From Hymenobacter sp. DG25A (GTDB lineage: Bacteria; Bacteroidota; Bacteroidia; Cytophagales; Hymenobacteraceae): DNA of 64,000 nucleotides. Position 1 is the first letter of the stretch; each line of letters opens with the position of its first letter. Under the pieces are notes generated by a model, which saw only the letters and a program-made list of their open reading frames with translations, was not told the origin of the DNA and did not search any database. The position numbers and the translations under genes are program-made. Location: contig NZ_CP012623.1 of NCBI RefSeq assembly GCF_001280305.1, forward strand, positions 62,001-126,000, read 5' to 3'. Shown here in pieces: positions 43,763-52,173 of this stretch.

Positions 43763-45280
43763 ATGAAAACATTGTACCGCTTTTTTGCACTAATTGTGCT
43801 GTTAGTTACCGGAACAGCAGGTAATGTACTTGCACAGTGTTCAGGGCAATTTTCACTTACATATCCAGGAGGCACCCCAACTGCTTATAATAATGGCAGT
43901 AATGATGCTCCTATTACATACTGCCCGGATGGCACAGGTAATGCTACCATTACTATAATCGAAGGTACCAATACTGGTGGAGGTACCACGAGAGTTTATA
44001 CTGGGCTTCTGTTTGAAGGTAAAGGGCAAAGTGCTGGGCTTCCCATAGGTGCGACTCCTATTGCTACTGTGACTACTGCTTCAGATGCTAGCGCACCTAT
44101 AACGCTGAATGTGAGTTCTTCTTCTACTACGGATTATACCTTCGTTCACACCATTGGATGTAGTAATAACAAATTCATCTATGTGCGAGTAAGTCTGCAG
44201 CCTTCTCTCTCACTCGCGGCGAGTGCAAATGGGGCGCCTGTTACTGGGACAGTTTGCCCCGGCACTGCGGTCCAGCTCACGGCTTCGGGAGCCCCGGCTG
44301 GTTCCACTTATACTTTTCGGGATAATACGGGAGCAATTATTGGCAGTAATGACACGGGTGTTTTGCCGGTGACCCCTACTACGTCCACTACTTACTCCGT
44401 CACTGCTAATGTGCCTACCTGTGGTAATAATGCTATAACGCAGGTAATCCAGATTACGACTCCGGTTTCCATTGCCTCATCCGATGTCGACCGTGTAGTA
44501 ACTTCCGGTCAAACGGTAACCCTGACTGCACAAGGCGGTACCAGCGGTAGCTATGTATGGACGCAAACCATCAATGGCACCACTACTCCGCTGGCCAGCA
44601 CGGCAGGCAACACGCTGGATGTAAATCCGCTGGTGACCACGCAGTATTCTGTTAGCAGAACAGGTACTAACTGCGGCCCGGCCAGCCTGACGCTTACTGT
44701 GCCACAAGTCCTCCCCGTAGAGTTTGCGAGTTTCAATGCCGCTTGGGCAGGAAAAGCCCCACAGCTGAACTGGGCCACGGCCTCCGAGAAAAGCAGCGCC
44801 TCCTTCGTAGTAGAGCGCAGCCTGGACGGGCTAACCTTCACTACCATCGGCCAGCGCGCCGGTGCCGGCAGCACCACTACCCGTAATGAGTATAGCTTTA
44901 CGGATGCCGGTCTGCCTTCCTTCGCTACGGGTACGGTGTACTACCGTCTGCGCCAGGTTAACACCGATGGCACATTTGCCTATTCCAGCGTAGCAACGCT
45001 GCAGGTCCGTACGGGCAAAGCCAACTTCAAAGCTTCAGCCTTCCCTAACCCGTTTGAGAAGAATGTGGCAGTAGAAGTGGAATCCCTAGGCGCTGGTCCT
45101 ATTGTCTTCACTGTGTACGATGTATTGGGCAAGAAACTGCTGACGCGCACAGTAACGGCGCCGGGTATGGGTATGCAGAAAGTAGGCTTGCCAGAAGCAG
45201 CTACTCTGCGTGGTGGTGTATACTACCTCACCATCCGTCAGGGTGCTCAGCAGCAAGTATTGAAACTGAGCCGTAAGTAG
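43763..45280 (+). CDS. T9SS type A sorting domain protein (array member 2)
   Basis: 505 residues from ATG 43763 (MKTLYRFFALIVLLVTGTAGNVLAQ); an upstream in-frame ATG at 43739 is less suited to a signal peptide. The plan is as in member 1: an N-terminal CSGQFSLTYPGGTP domain, Ig-like units with single conserved Cys residues (TVCPGTAVQLTASGAPAGS), LPVEFASFNAAWAGKAPQLN, the ATASEKSSASFVVERS module, and a type A domain ending GVYYLTIRQGAQQQVLKLSRK. Member 1 and 2 tails are alike in DNA as well as protein, pointing to recent duplication or gene conversion. Probably displayed on the cell surface. Confidence 0.88.
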   Translation: MKTLYRFFALIVLLVTGTAGNVLAQCSGQFSLTYPGGTPTAYNNGSNDAPITYCPDGTGNATITIIEGTNTGGGTTRVYTGLLFEGKGQSAGLPIGATPIATVTTASDASAPITLNVSSSSTTDYTFVHTIGCSNNKFIYVRVSLQPSLSLAASANGAPVTGTVCPGTAVQLTASGAPAGSTYTFRDNTGAIIGSNDTGVLPVTPTTSTTYSVTANVPTCGNNAITQVIQITTPVSIASSDVDRVVTSGQTVTLTAQGGTSGSYVWTQTINGTTTPLASTAGNTLDVNPLVTTQYSVSRTGTNCGPASLTLTVPQVLPVEFASFNAAWAGKAPQLNWATASEKSSASFVVERSLDGLTFTTIGQRAGAGSTTTRNEYSFTDAGLPSFATGTVYYRLRQVNTDGTFAYSSVATLQVRTGKANFKASAFPNPFEKNVAVEVESLGAGPIVFTVYDVLGKKLLTRTVTAPGMGMQKVGLPEAATLRGGVYYLTIRQGAQQQVLKLSRK

Positions 45281-45296
45281 GCGGTAGGTCAATCTT

Positions 45297-45349
45297 ACGA
45301 CCAACAAAAAGACCAGGTACGGAAACGTCCTGGTCTTTTTGTTGGTCGT
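45297..45349 (+). terminator. Terminator of array member 2
   Basis: 21-bp perfect stem (45297-45317 with 45329-45349; core AAAAAGACCAGG/CCTGGTCTTTTT), 11-nt loop. Confidence 0.92.
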
Positions 45350-45366
45350 TTTCTTTAGGCCTAGTT

Positions 45367-45395
45367 AAGACCAGATCCGTTATGGGCCTGGTCTT
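45367..45395 (+). terminator. Second, weaker terminator copy
   Basis: 8-bp stem AAGACCAG (45367-45374)/CTGGTCTT (45388-45395) followed by TT. The same GACCAG core as the preceding terminator suggests a decayed duplicate. Confidence 0.5.
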
Positions 45396-45476
45396 TTGCT
45401 ATTTTCTAAGTGAGCCTTAGCACTATGGTCCCCAAAGAATAACCCTTATAGGTGATGTGGCCGGGTAGAAAAAACA

Positions 45477-45547
45477 GGATAATTCTATTCTTTTCTGTCT
45501 TGGGTAAAAAAAATTTTTACCCAAGACAGAAAAGAATAGAATTATCC
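45477..45547. repeat. Perfect 34-bp-arm inverted repeat with 3-nt loop
   Basis: Arms 45477-45510 and 45514-45547 are exact reverse complements, beginning GGATAATTCTATTC and closing TGGGTAAAAA around an AAA loop. I checked every base. It is not flanked by a transposase and is longer than any terminator stem here. Confidence 0.95.
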
Positions 45548-45781
45548 CTCCCCCAAATCTTCAAACATGCTCAAAACCATAGACAGGGAAATATTCACTA
45601 CAGTTTCCGACATTCATAGTAAAGTATTATTCGCTGAAGGGGTTAATTTAAATGATTATAATTATAATATTTATTTGATAAATAATAAAAATATATAATA
45701 ATTCCATGTCCACATATTTAGTATTAATAATACAGAATAAATGAATGATAATATATTAATATGGATATCAGCGTTTCGTAG

Positions 45782-45789
45782 TAACTTTG
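45782..45789 (+). promoter_or_regulatory. -7 box of array member 3
   Basis: TAACTTTG matches TAnnTTTG, 45 nt before the ATG at 45834. No TTG at the -33 spacing. Confidence 0.5.
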
Positions 45790-45833
45790 GACGTTCGTAA
45801 AGATGCTATTCTAAACCCTGTTGCTTCCTGTAT

Positions 45834-48800
45834 ATGAGGACATTGTACAAATTACTGGGCTCTTTCCTGCTGCTCTTCTACTTCTTTTCCACTTCTGATG
45901 CTTTAGCGGCATCATGTTCTAACCAGATTAAGGTAAATTACTATAATCCGGACGGAACCTCGGCACCAACTGTCACCATCAATAATGGTTCGTCAGGCGC
46001 CCCGATACCCGTTTGTTCGAACGTAGGTACCTCTACCATCCTTTATGTATCTTCTACTTCTGATGCAAAGTTATCCCTATACCGGTTGGATGGTACCACA
46101 GAGGTCCTCATTACCAGTGGTGTAAGAGCTGCCGATGCGCAAATAGCTTTTACAGTTACTCCCACTACTAATACACGGTACCGGATCCGGTCACAAGCAC
46201 AATCTTGTAGCGGTGGCACAACCGATAACTACGGTGATGTTACGCTGCAGCCATCTCTGGGGGTTACGTCAAGCGTAGCCAGTTTATGCTCCGGAGGGCC
46301 CGTTACGTTAATCGCTACTGGTTCTCAGTCGGGCGTTTATGCTTGGTATATCGGTGGCGTTTTACAAAGCGAAACGGGAACAACTATTACCCGCACCCTG
46401 ACTGCCACTACCACTTTTACGGTAACAGCTTTCACCAACAGCACGTGCGGCAACAGCAGCCAGGAAATTACCGTTCCGGTAAATAGCCTCACGGTTACGC
46501 CTATCACCAACACAGTTTGCTCCGGGGCAGCAGCAACCTTTACGGCTACCTATTCCGGAAGCGCCGCCACTTTCAGGTGGTATAATTCGGCGGGAACACT
46601 CGTGCAGACAACGGGGCCCGGTATCTCTTCTACGTTTACTACCGGCAACTTAACTACCGCCACTACCTACCGTGTAGATGCAACTACTGCTGATTGCAGC
46701 ACTACGTTAACCCAAAACCTAAGCGTAGCCATTGCGCCTATTACCGCCACTATTACGCCCAGCACCACTATCGTATGTAATAATGGCGCGGTTACCCTGA
46801 CTGCTGGCTCCAATAATGCCAATGCCACATACCAGTGGTTAAGCTCCAGTACTGCCAATGGTACGTTCACCAATATCTCTGGTGCTACAGGCCCTACTTA
46901 TAGCTTTGTTGCTGGTAGCCCCGCCCCTGACCTGTTTTACCAGGTAACGGCAACAGGTAGAACCGCAGCTGGTGTTGCGGTGTGCTCGGCTACCTCTGCT
47001 ACTGCAACAGTTACTAAAGTTGCCTCCGCTACTAACTCGGTTTCTCCTACGGCTGCTACTGTTTGTGCCGGTACGCCTACCACACTAACGGCTACTTCCA
47101 ACATTACGGGTGCTACTTATGCCTGGTACACTTCGACCTCAAGCCAGGTACTTTCCACTTCCGCTACTTATACACCCAGCCCTACTACAACTACTACTTA
47201 TAAAGTTGACATTGTTACCAGCTGCGGAACACAAACCCTGAGTTCGGTAATAACCGTGAATCCCTTGCCAACGGTGACGGCCACGGCTTCGCCGACGGCC
47301 GTGTGCGCCGGGGTGAACAGCCAGCTGACAGCCAGCGGGGCGACTACCTACAGCTGGTTGCCGGCCACGAACCTGAGCAATGCGAGCATTGCCAACCCGG
47401 TCTTTAACTCCAGCACAGCGGGCACTTATACCTACACCGTCACGGGCACCAACGCCAATGGCTGCGTGAATACGGCCACGGTGACTGTCACGGTCAATGC
47501 CCTGCCGGTAGTGACCATTACCCCGGCTGCCCCCGCTACCTGCGCCGGCACCCCGGTGCAGCTGACGGCCAGCGGCGCTACTTCGTACAGCTGGTTGCCG
47601 GCCACCAACCTGAGCGCAGCCAACATTGCCAACCCGGTGTTCACTTCCAGCACGGCGGGTACTTACACTTACACGGTCACGGGCACCAACGCTAGTGGCT
47701 GCACAAGTACCCAGACGGTCACCGTCACGGTCAATCCGACGCCAGTGGTGTCTGCCTTAACGAGCAACAACCCCGTGTGCGCGGGCAATAGCGTGAACCT
47801 GGTAGCAACGGCTACCAATGCCGCCAGCTATACCTGGAGCCGTACCCTGAACGGGGTTACCACTGCACTAGGGACGACTACAACCAACACGCTGAGCACG
47901 CAAGCCCCGGCAGTAACCAACTCGACGGTGTATACCTATGCCGTATTCGCGACAAGTAGCGCCGGCTGCGCCTCGGTTGAACGTACTGTGGCCGTAACAG
48001 TCAACCCACTGCCGACTATTACGGCTATTACGTCTAACCCTGCTTCGCCCATTTGCATAGGCACTCAAATCACACTCACTACAACAGGTACTAATGTTTC
48101 CAGTTATCGGTGGCGTAGCAGACCAGCAGGGTCAACTACATACACCACGTTGACTGGAGAAACGTCCGCTTCACTAATAACTACACCAACTGAAAGTACA
48201 ACATATGAGGTAGTAGGTATTAGCAGCTTCGGTTGTTCTCAAACTAGTCCACGCACACTCACCATTAATGTGAACCCATTGCCGACGGTGTCGGTGACTC
48301 CGGCCGCGCCGGCTTATTGCGCTGGCGGGTCGACTAGCCTGACGGCCAGTGGTGCTACTTCGTACACCTGGTCGCCGGCCACGGGCCTGAGTGCGACGAC
48401 AGGCGCCACTGTTACGGCAAACCCATCTGTGACGACCACCTACACCGTCACGGGCACCAACAATGGCTGCACTAACACAGCTACGGTGACAGTGACGGTT
48501 AATCCGTTGCCGACAGTATCGGCCTCGGCTGCTCCGGCCACTATCTGCGCAGGCAGCTCCTCGACGCTGACGGCTTCGACCACTAGCACAGGCACGATTA
48601 CTTATAGCTGGTCCACAGGCCAGACAGGAGCTTCTATCTCTGTTAACCCGGCGGCAACGACCACTTACACGGTAACGGCCACCAACTCAGCCACGAGCTG
48701 CACGAATACGGCCACGGTGACCGTGACGGTCAATCCAACCCCGGTGGTGTCGGCCTTAACGGGCAACAGCCCCGTGTGCTCGGGCCTCAACGTGAACCTG

Positions 48801-50090
48801 GCAGCCACAGCCAGCAACGCCACCAGCTATACCTGGACGCGTCGCCTTGGGGCGGGGGCGGTGACCACGCTGGCCACGACCACGACCAACACGTATAGCA
48901 CGCCGGCTCCGGCAGTGAGCAGCCCAACGGCTTACACCTATGGGGTGGTCGCCACCAGCAGCGCCAGCTGCGTATCAACCGAGCGTACCGTTGATGTTAC
49001 GGTGAACCCCCTGCCAACCATTAGCTCCATCACATCAAACCCTGCTAATGGTGTTGTCTGCCTTAATTCTTCTATTTCATTAACCACAGCCGGAAGCAAT
49101 GTTTCTAGCTACCAGTGGTCGAAACGGATAGGTACGTCAGGCGGATTTACGGTTATCACTGGCGAAACATCTGCCTCGCTGTCTGATTCGCCAACGCAGA
49201 ATACTACCTATCGGGTAATAGGCACCAGCAGCTTTGGTTGCGTCGATACCGGTGCTCAGGCCTTTGATGTCACGGTGAATCCGCTGCCGACGGTTGCAGT
49301 GACACCTGCATCACCTACCATTACCCAAGGCTCTTCTACTCCTCTCACGGCCAGTGGTGCTGTTTCCTACTCTTGGTCGCCAGCAGATGGGTTGGACGTT
49401 ACGACGGGAGCTACTGTAAACGCTAGCCCCAGCGCTACAACTACCTACACCGTAACAGGGACCAGTGCTTCCGGCTGCCTCAATACGCAACAGGTAACGG
49501 TAACCGTATCGAAGCCCCTGCCGGTAGAGCTTATCAGCTTCACGGCTGCCTGGACGGGTAAACACCCCACCCTGAACTGGGCTACGGCTTCTGAGCGGAA
49601 CAGCGCCTACTTTGATATAGAGCGCAGCGTGGATGGCGGCCGTACCTTTAAGGTGGTTGGCCAGGTAGCCGGTGCCGGTACGGCCAGTACCCGCACAGAC
49701 TACAAGTTTGACGATATGAGCCTCACCCAGGCTACCGTAGGTACCGTGTTTTACCGCTTGCGGCAGGTTGATCTGGACAAGAAGTCCAACACCTCAGTCA
49801 TTCGTTCAGTGCAGGTTCCGGCGGCAGCGCAAACCTTCCAGGCTGGCGTATACCCTAACCCGTATGAAAATACGGTAACGGTGCAGTTCAACACCCTGGG
49901 TGCGGGCGCAGTGTACCTGACGGTGCATGACGTATTGGGCCAGCGCTTGCTGCAAAAAACAGTGAACTACGGCGCTGCCGGCGAGCAGGAGCTGAAACTG
50001 CCACAGGCCGCCAGCTGGCCAACCGGTGTGTACTACCTGACTATCCGCCAGGGTAATCAGCAGAAAGTAGTGAAGATGAGCCGCCGCTAA
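45834..50090 (+). CDS. Giant T9SS type A surface protein with Ig-like repeats (array member 3)
   Basis: 1418 residues. A signal peptide (about 1-26) is followed by roughly twelve Ig-like/PKD-like units of 75-95 residues. Each has an early Cys, a W in the middle strand and a final 'TVTVNPLPT' link (for example SVTPAAPAYCAGGSTSLTAS ... TYTVTGTNNGCTNTATVTVT). Low-complexity Thr/Ser/Ala content is high. The end has LPVELISFTAAWTGKHPTLN, an FN3-like module and a type A domain (VYPNPYENTVTVQFN ... GVYYLTIRQGNQQKVVKMSRR). Blocks within the repeat region recur at DNA level. A long adhesin-like filament on the cell surface is likely; binding partner unknown. Confidence 0.88.
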   Translation: MRTLYKLLGSFLLLFYFFSTSDALAASCSNQIKVNYYNPDGTSAPTVTINNGSSGAPIPVCSNVGTSTILYVSSTSDAKLSLYRLDGTTEVLITSGVRAADAQIAFTVTPTTNTRYRIRSQAQSCSGGTTDNYGDVTLQPSLGVTSSVASLCSGGPVTLIATGSQSGVYAWYIGGVLQSETGTTITRTLTATTTFTVTAFTNSTCGNSSQEITVPVNSLTVTPITNTVCSGAAATFTATYSGSAATFRWYNSAGTLVQTTGPGISSTFTTGNLTTATTYRVDATTADCSTTLTQNLSVAIAPITATITPSTTIVCNNGAVTLTAGSNNANATYQWLSSSTANGTFTNISGATGPTYSFVAGSPAPDLFYQVTATGRTAAGVAVCSATSATATVTKVASATNSVSPTAATVCAGTPTTLTATSNITGATYAWYTSTSSQVLSTSATYTPSPTTTTTYKVDIVTSCGTQTLSSVITVNPLPTVTATASPTAVCAGVNSQLTASGATTYSWLPATNLSNASIANPVFNSSTAGTYTYTVTGTNANGCVNTATVTVTVNALPVVTITPAAPATCAGTPVQLTASGATSYSWLPATNLSAANIANPVFTSSTAGTYTYTVTGTNASGCTSTQTVTVTVNPTPVVSALTSNNPVCAGNSVNLVATATNAASYTWSRTLNGVTTALGTTTTNTLSTQAPAVTNSTVYTYAVFATSSAGCASVERTVAVTVNPLPTITAITSNPASPICIGTQITLTTTGTNVSSYRWRSRPAGSTTYTTLTGETSASLITTPTESTTYEVVGISSFGCSQTSPRTLTINVNPLPTVSVTPAAPAYCAGGSTSLTASGATSYTWSPATGLSATTGATVTANPSVTTTYTVTGTNNGCTNTATVTVTVNPLPTVSASAAPATICAGSSSTLTASTTSTGTITYSWSTGQTGASISVNPAATTTYTVTATNSATSCTNTATVTVTVNPTPVVSALTGNSPVCSGLNVNLAATASNATSYTWTRRLGAGAVTTLATTTTNTYSTPAPAVSSPTAYTYGVVATSSASCVSTERTVDVTVNPLPTISSITSNPANGVVCLNSSISLTTAGSNVSSYQWSKRIGTSGGFTVITGETSASLSDSPTQNTTYRVIGTSSFGCVDTGAQAFDVTVNPLPTVAVTPASPTITQGSSTPLTASGAVSYSWSPADGLDVTTGATVNASPSATTTYTVTGTSASGCLNTQQVTVTVSKPLPVELISFTAAWTGKHPTLNWATASERNSAYFDIERSVDGGRTFKVVGQVAGAGTASTRTDYKFDDMSLTQATVGTVFYRLRQVDLDKKSNTSVIRSVQVPAAAQTFQAGVYPNPYENTVTVQFNTLGAGAVYLTVHDVLGQRLLQKTVNYGAAGEQELKLPQAASWPTGVYYLTIRQGNQQKVVKMSRR
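47735..49290 (+). repeat. Duplicated multi-domain block inside the giant surface protein gene
   Basis: A block from about 47735 (protein TPVVSALTSNNPVCAG) to about 48280 (NPLPTVSVTP) recurs at about 48727 (TPVVSALTGNSPVCSG) to about 49275 (NPLPTVAVTP). Both hold the same order of one GC-rich and one AT-richer Ig unit. Additional pairwise similarity is visible between 47290-47500 and 47530-47740. Confidence 0.7.
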
Positions 50091-50113
50091 TCCACCGCTT
50101 ATCTGACCATAGT

Positions 50114-50146
50114 AAAAGCCAGGACCCACCAGGTCCTGGCTTTTTT
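50114..50146 (+). terminator. Terminator of array member 3
   Basis: 9-bp GC stem GCCAGGACC (50118-50126)/GGTCCTGGC (50132-50140), flanked by AAAA and TTTTTT. Confidence 0.9.
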
Positions 50147-50223
50147 GTTTGCTGAAGAGAGGAATTAAGGTCTCCCCAGATTTCCTACTTTTGATTTCTT
50201 ATCTCTCTACTCCAACTCCCGCC

Positions 50224-50982
50224 ATGTCCGACGCTCACCCCACGCTACTCTTCCTCCACGGCTTCGGCGAATCACGGGAGGTCTGGACGGATTTTACCCG
50301 CGGCTTTCCGGACGAGTACCGTTTGCTCACGCTAAACCTGCTGGGGCACGGCACCAACGTGCACGATATCCGGGACTACTCCATGGAAGCCCAGGCGCGC
50401 TACGTGGCGGAACAGCTACGGCAGAAAAGCGTGGAGAAGGCCCTGCTGGTGTGCCATAGCATGGGCGGCTATGTGGCGCTGGCATTTGCCGAGCGCTACC
50501 CCGAGATGGTAGCCGGTATGGTGCTATTCCACTCCACCGCCCTGCCCGATACGGAAGAGAAGAAAGCCAACCGCGACAAGAACATGGATTTCGTGCGCCG
50601 CAATGGGGTGGAGAAGTTCATGGAGTCGTTTATCCGGCCTCTGTTTGCGCCCGTGAACCGGGAGCGGCTGCTGGAGCGCCGCGAGTTTCTGGAGGATATC
50701 GGCAAAGCTACCCCGCAGGATACCGTGCTGGGCGCCCTGCAAGCCATGCGCGACCGGCCGGACCGTACGCAGGTGCTGCGCAATGCCCGGTTCCCGGTGC
50801 TGTTCGTTGTGGGAAAAGAGGATGTGGCCGTATCAGTGGAAAGCATTTTGCCACAACTGGCCCTGCCCGCGCAAAGCCATGCCCTGCTCCTGAGCAATGT
50901 AGGCCACCTGGGCTATTTTGAAGAGCCGGAAGTTACCTGCCGGGCAGTAATGAACTTCGCGGGTGGGGTGTTTGGAAAGTAA
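50224..50982 (+). CDS. Alpha/beta hydrolase, cytoplasmic
   Basis: 252 residues from ATG 50224 (MSDAHPTLLFLHGFGESREVW); an upstream in-frame start at 50149 overlaps the preceding terminator and is unlikely. The oxyanion loop is HGFGES, the nucleophile Ser79 is in CHSMGGYVALAFA, the acid Asp is in VGKEDVAV, and the His is in NVGHLGYFEEP. It resembles MhpC/BioH-like esterases; the substrate cannot be told. No signal peptide. It ends at the 19-bp bidirectional terminator at 51030-51070. Confidence 0.88.
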   Translation: MSDAHPTLLFLHGFGESREVWTDFTRGFPDEYRLLTLNLLGHGTNVHDIRDYSMEAQARYVAEQLRQKSVEKALLVCHSMGGYVALAFAERYPEMVAGMVLFHSTALPDTEEKKANRDKNMDFVRRNGVEKFMESFIRPLFAPVNRERLLERREFLEDIGKATPQDTVLGALQAMRDRPDRTQVLRNARFPVLFVVGKEDVAVSVESILPQLALPAQSHALLLSNVGHLGYFEEPEVTCRAVMNFAGGVFGK

Positions 50983-51029
50983 CCAGCCCCGATCATTAAA
51001 GAGCCACCTGGCGGCTATCTGACTTTTAT

Positions 51030-51070
51030 TAAAAGAGCCCTTGACGTATGGTACGTCAAGGGCTCTTTTA
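51030..51070. terminator. Bidirectional terminator, 19-bp perfect stem
   Basis: TAAAAGAGCCCTTGACGTA (51030-51048) pairs perfectly with 51052-51070 around a 3-nt loop. It lies between convergent genes and is usable both ways. Confidence 0.93.
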
Positions 51071-51094
51071 TAAATGGATTTTAAAAGGAAGAAC

Positions 51095-52093
51095 TTACTT
51101 CAGCAGTCCCATTTCCAGCATTTTCTCTGCAATCTGTACGGCGTTAGTCGCCGCGCCTTTGCGCAGGTTATCGGCCACCACCCACATGTTCAGGGTGCGG
51201 GGCTGAGACTCGTCGCGGCGGATGCGGCCTACCAGCACGGCATCTTTGCCGTGGGCATCTTTGGGCATGGGGTAGCGGTTCTGCGCTGGGTCGTCCACCA
51301 CTTCCACACCTTCAGTTTGGGCAAGGATTTTATAGACATCAGCCAGCTCGAATTCCTTTTCAAACTCCACGTTAATGGCCTCGGAGTGGCCGCCTACTAC
51401 GGGAATGCGCACGGTGGTAGCGGTTACCTGAATGGAGTCGTCGCCCATGATTTTCTTGGTCTCCTTCACCATCTTCATTTCCTCCTTGGTGTAACCGTTT
51501 TCCTCAAACACATCAATGTGAGGCAGCACGTTCAGGTCAATGGTATGCGGGTAGGCACGGGGCGCGGCATCGGGCGTGCCGGCGCGCTCTGCCATGAGTT
51601 GGTCTACGGCTTTCTTGCCCGTGCCCGTAACGCTCTGGTAGGTGCTTACCACAATGCGCTTGATGCGGTAGGCATCGTGCAGGGTATGCAGGGCCAGCAC
51701 CATCTGAATGGTGGAACAGTTAGGGTTGGCAATGATTTTATCAGCGGAAGTCAGGTCTTTGGCGTTGATTTCGGGCACCACCAGCTTTTTGGTAGGGTCC
51801 ATGCGCCAGGCTGAGGAGTTGTCAATCACCACGGTGCCCACTTCCGCAAAACGCGGGGCCTGCTCTTTGGATACGGAGCCGCCCGCCGAGAAAATGGCTA
51901 CGTCCGGACGGGCCGCAATGGCGTCGTCCATGCTCACTACTTTGAATTTTCGGCCCTGAAATTCTATTTCCTGACCCACCGATTTTTCCGAAGCTACGGG
52001 CAGTAGCTCGGTAACGGGAAACTGGCGCTCGGCCAGCACTTTCAGCATTTCGCCCCCAACCAGGCCGGTGGCTCCTACAATTGCGACTTTCAT
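51095..52093 (-). CDS. asd: Aspartate-semialdehyde dehydrogenase
   Basis: 332 residues from ATG 52093 (MKVAIVGATGLVGGEML); the upstream in-frame start at 52144 adds 17 unlikely residues. It reduces aspartyl phosphate to aspartate semialdehyde for Lys/diaminopimelate, Thr and Met synthesis. The Rossmann loop is GATGLVGGEM, the catalytic Cys126 is in NPNCSTIQ, RIPVVGGHSEAINVEFEKEF carries the active-site His, and SSAWRMD contacts phosphate. Its product feeds hom at 32614-33885. Single-gene unit ending at the shared terminator. Confidence 0.97.
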   Translation of the reverse strand: MKVAIVGATGLVGGEMLKVLAERQFPVTELLPVASEKSVGQEIEFQGRKFKVVSMDDAIAARPDVAIFSAGGSVSKEQAPRFAEVGTVVIDNSSAWRMDPTKKLVVPEINAKDLTSADKIIANPNCSTIQMVLALHTLHDAYRIKRIVVSTYQSVTGTGKKAVDQLMAERAGTPDAAPRAYPHTIDLNVLPHIDVFEENGYTKEEMKMVKETKKIMGDDSIQVTATTVRIPVVGGHSEAINVEFEKEFELADVYKILAQTEGVEVVDDPAQNRYPMPKDAHGKDAVLVGRIRRDESQPRTLNMWVVADNLRKGAATNAVQIAEKMLEMGLLK

Positions 52094-52173
52094 AAAATCG
52101 TGCAGCAAAAAAATGAAGCTTCGGGCAAGCCCAAAGCATGGCAAATGTCGGGAAAAGCCGGTTACTTAGATGT

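Larger units (their letters stand above)
45350..45833. other. AT-rich gene-free spacer containing a giant perfect palindrome
   Basis: No ORF supported. Contents in order: weak terminator copy (45367-45395), palindrome (45477-45547), an AT-rich stretch with short A/T palindromes (45640-45770), and the -7 box TAACTTTG (45782-45789). Confidence 0.6.

Noticed and set aside
45350..45833. Insertion sequence or transposon in the AT-rich spacer
   Set aside because: No transposase ORF and no target duplication around the palindrome could be found.
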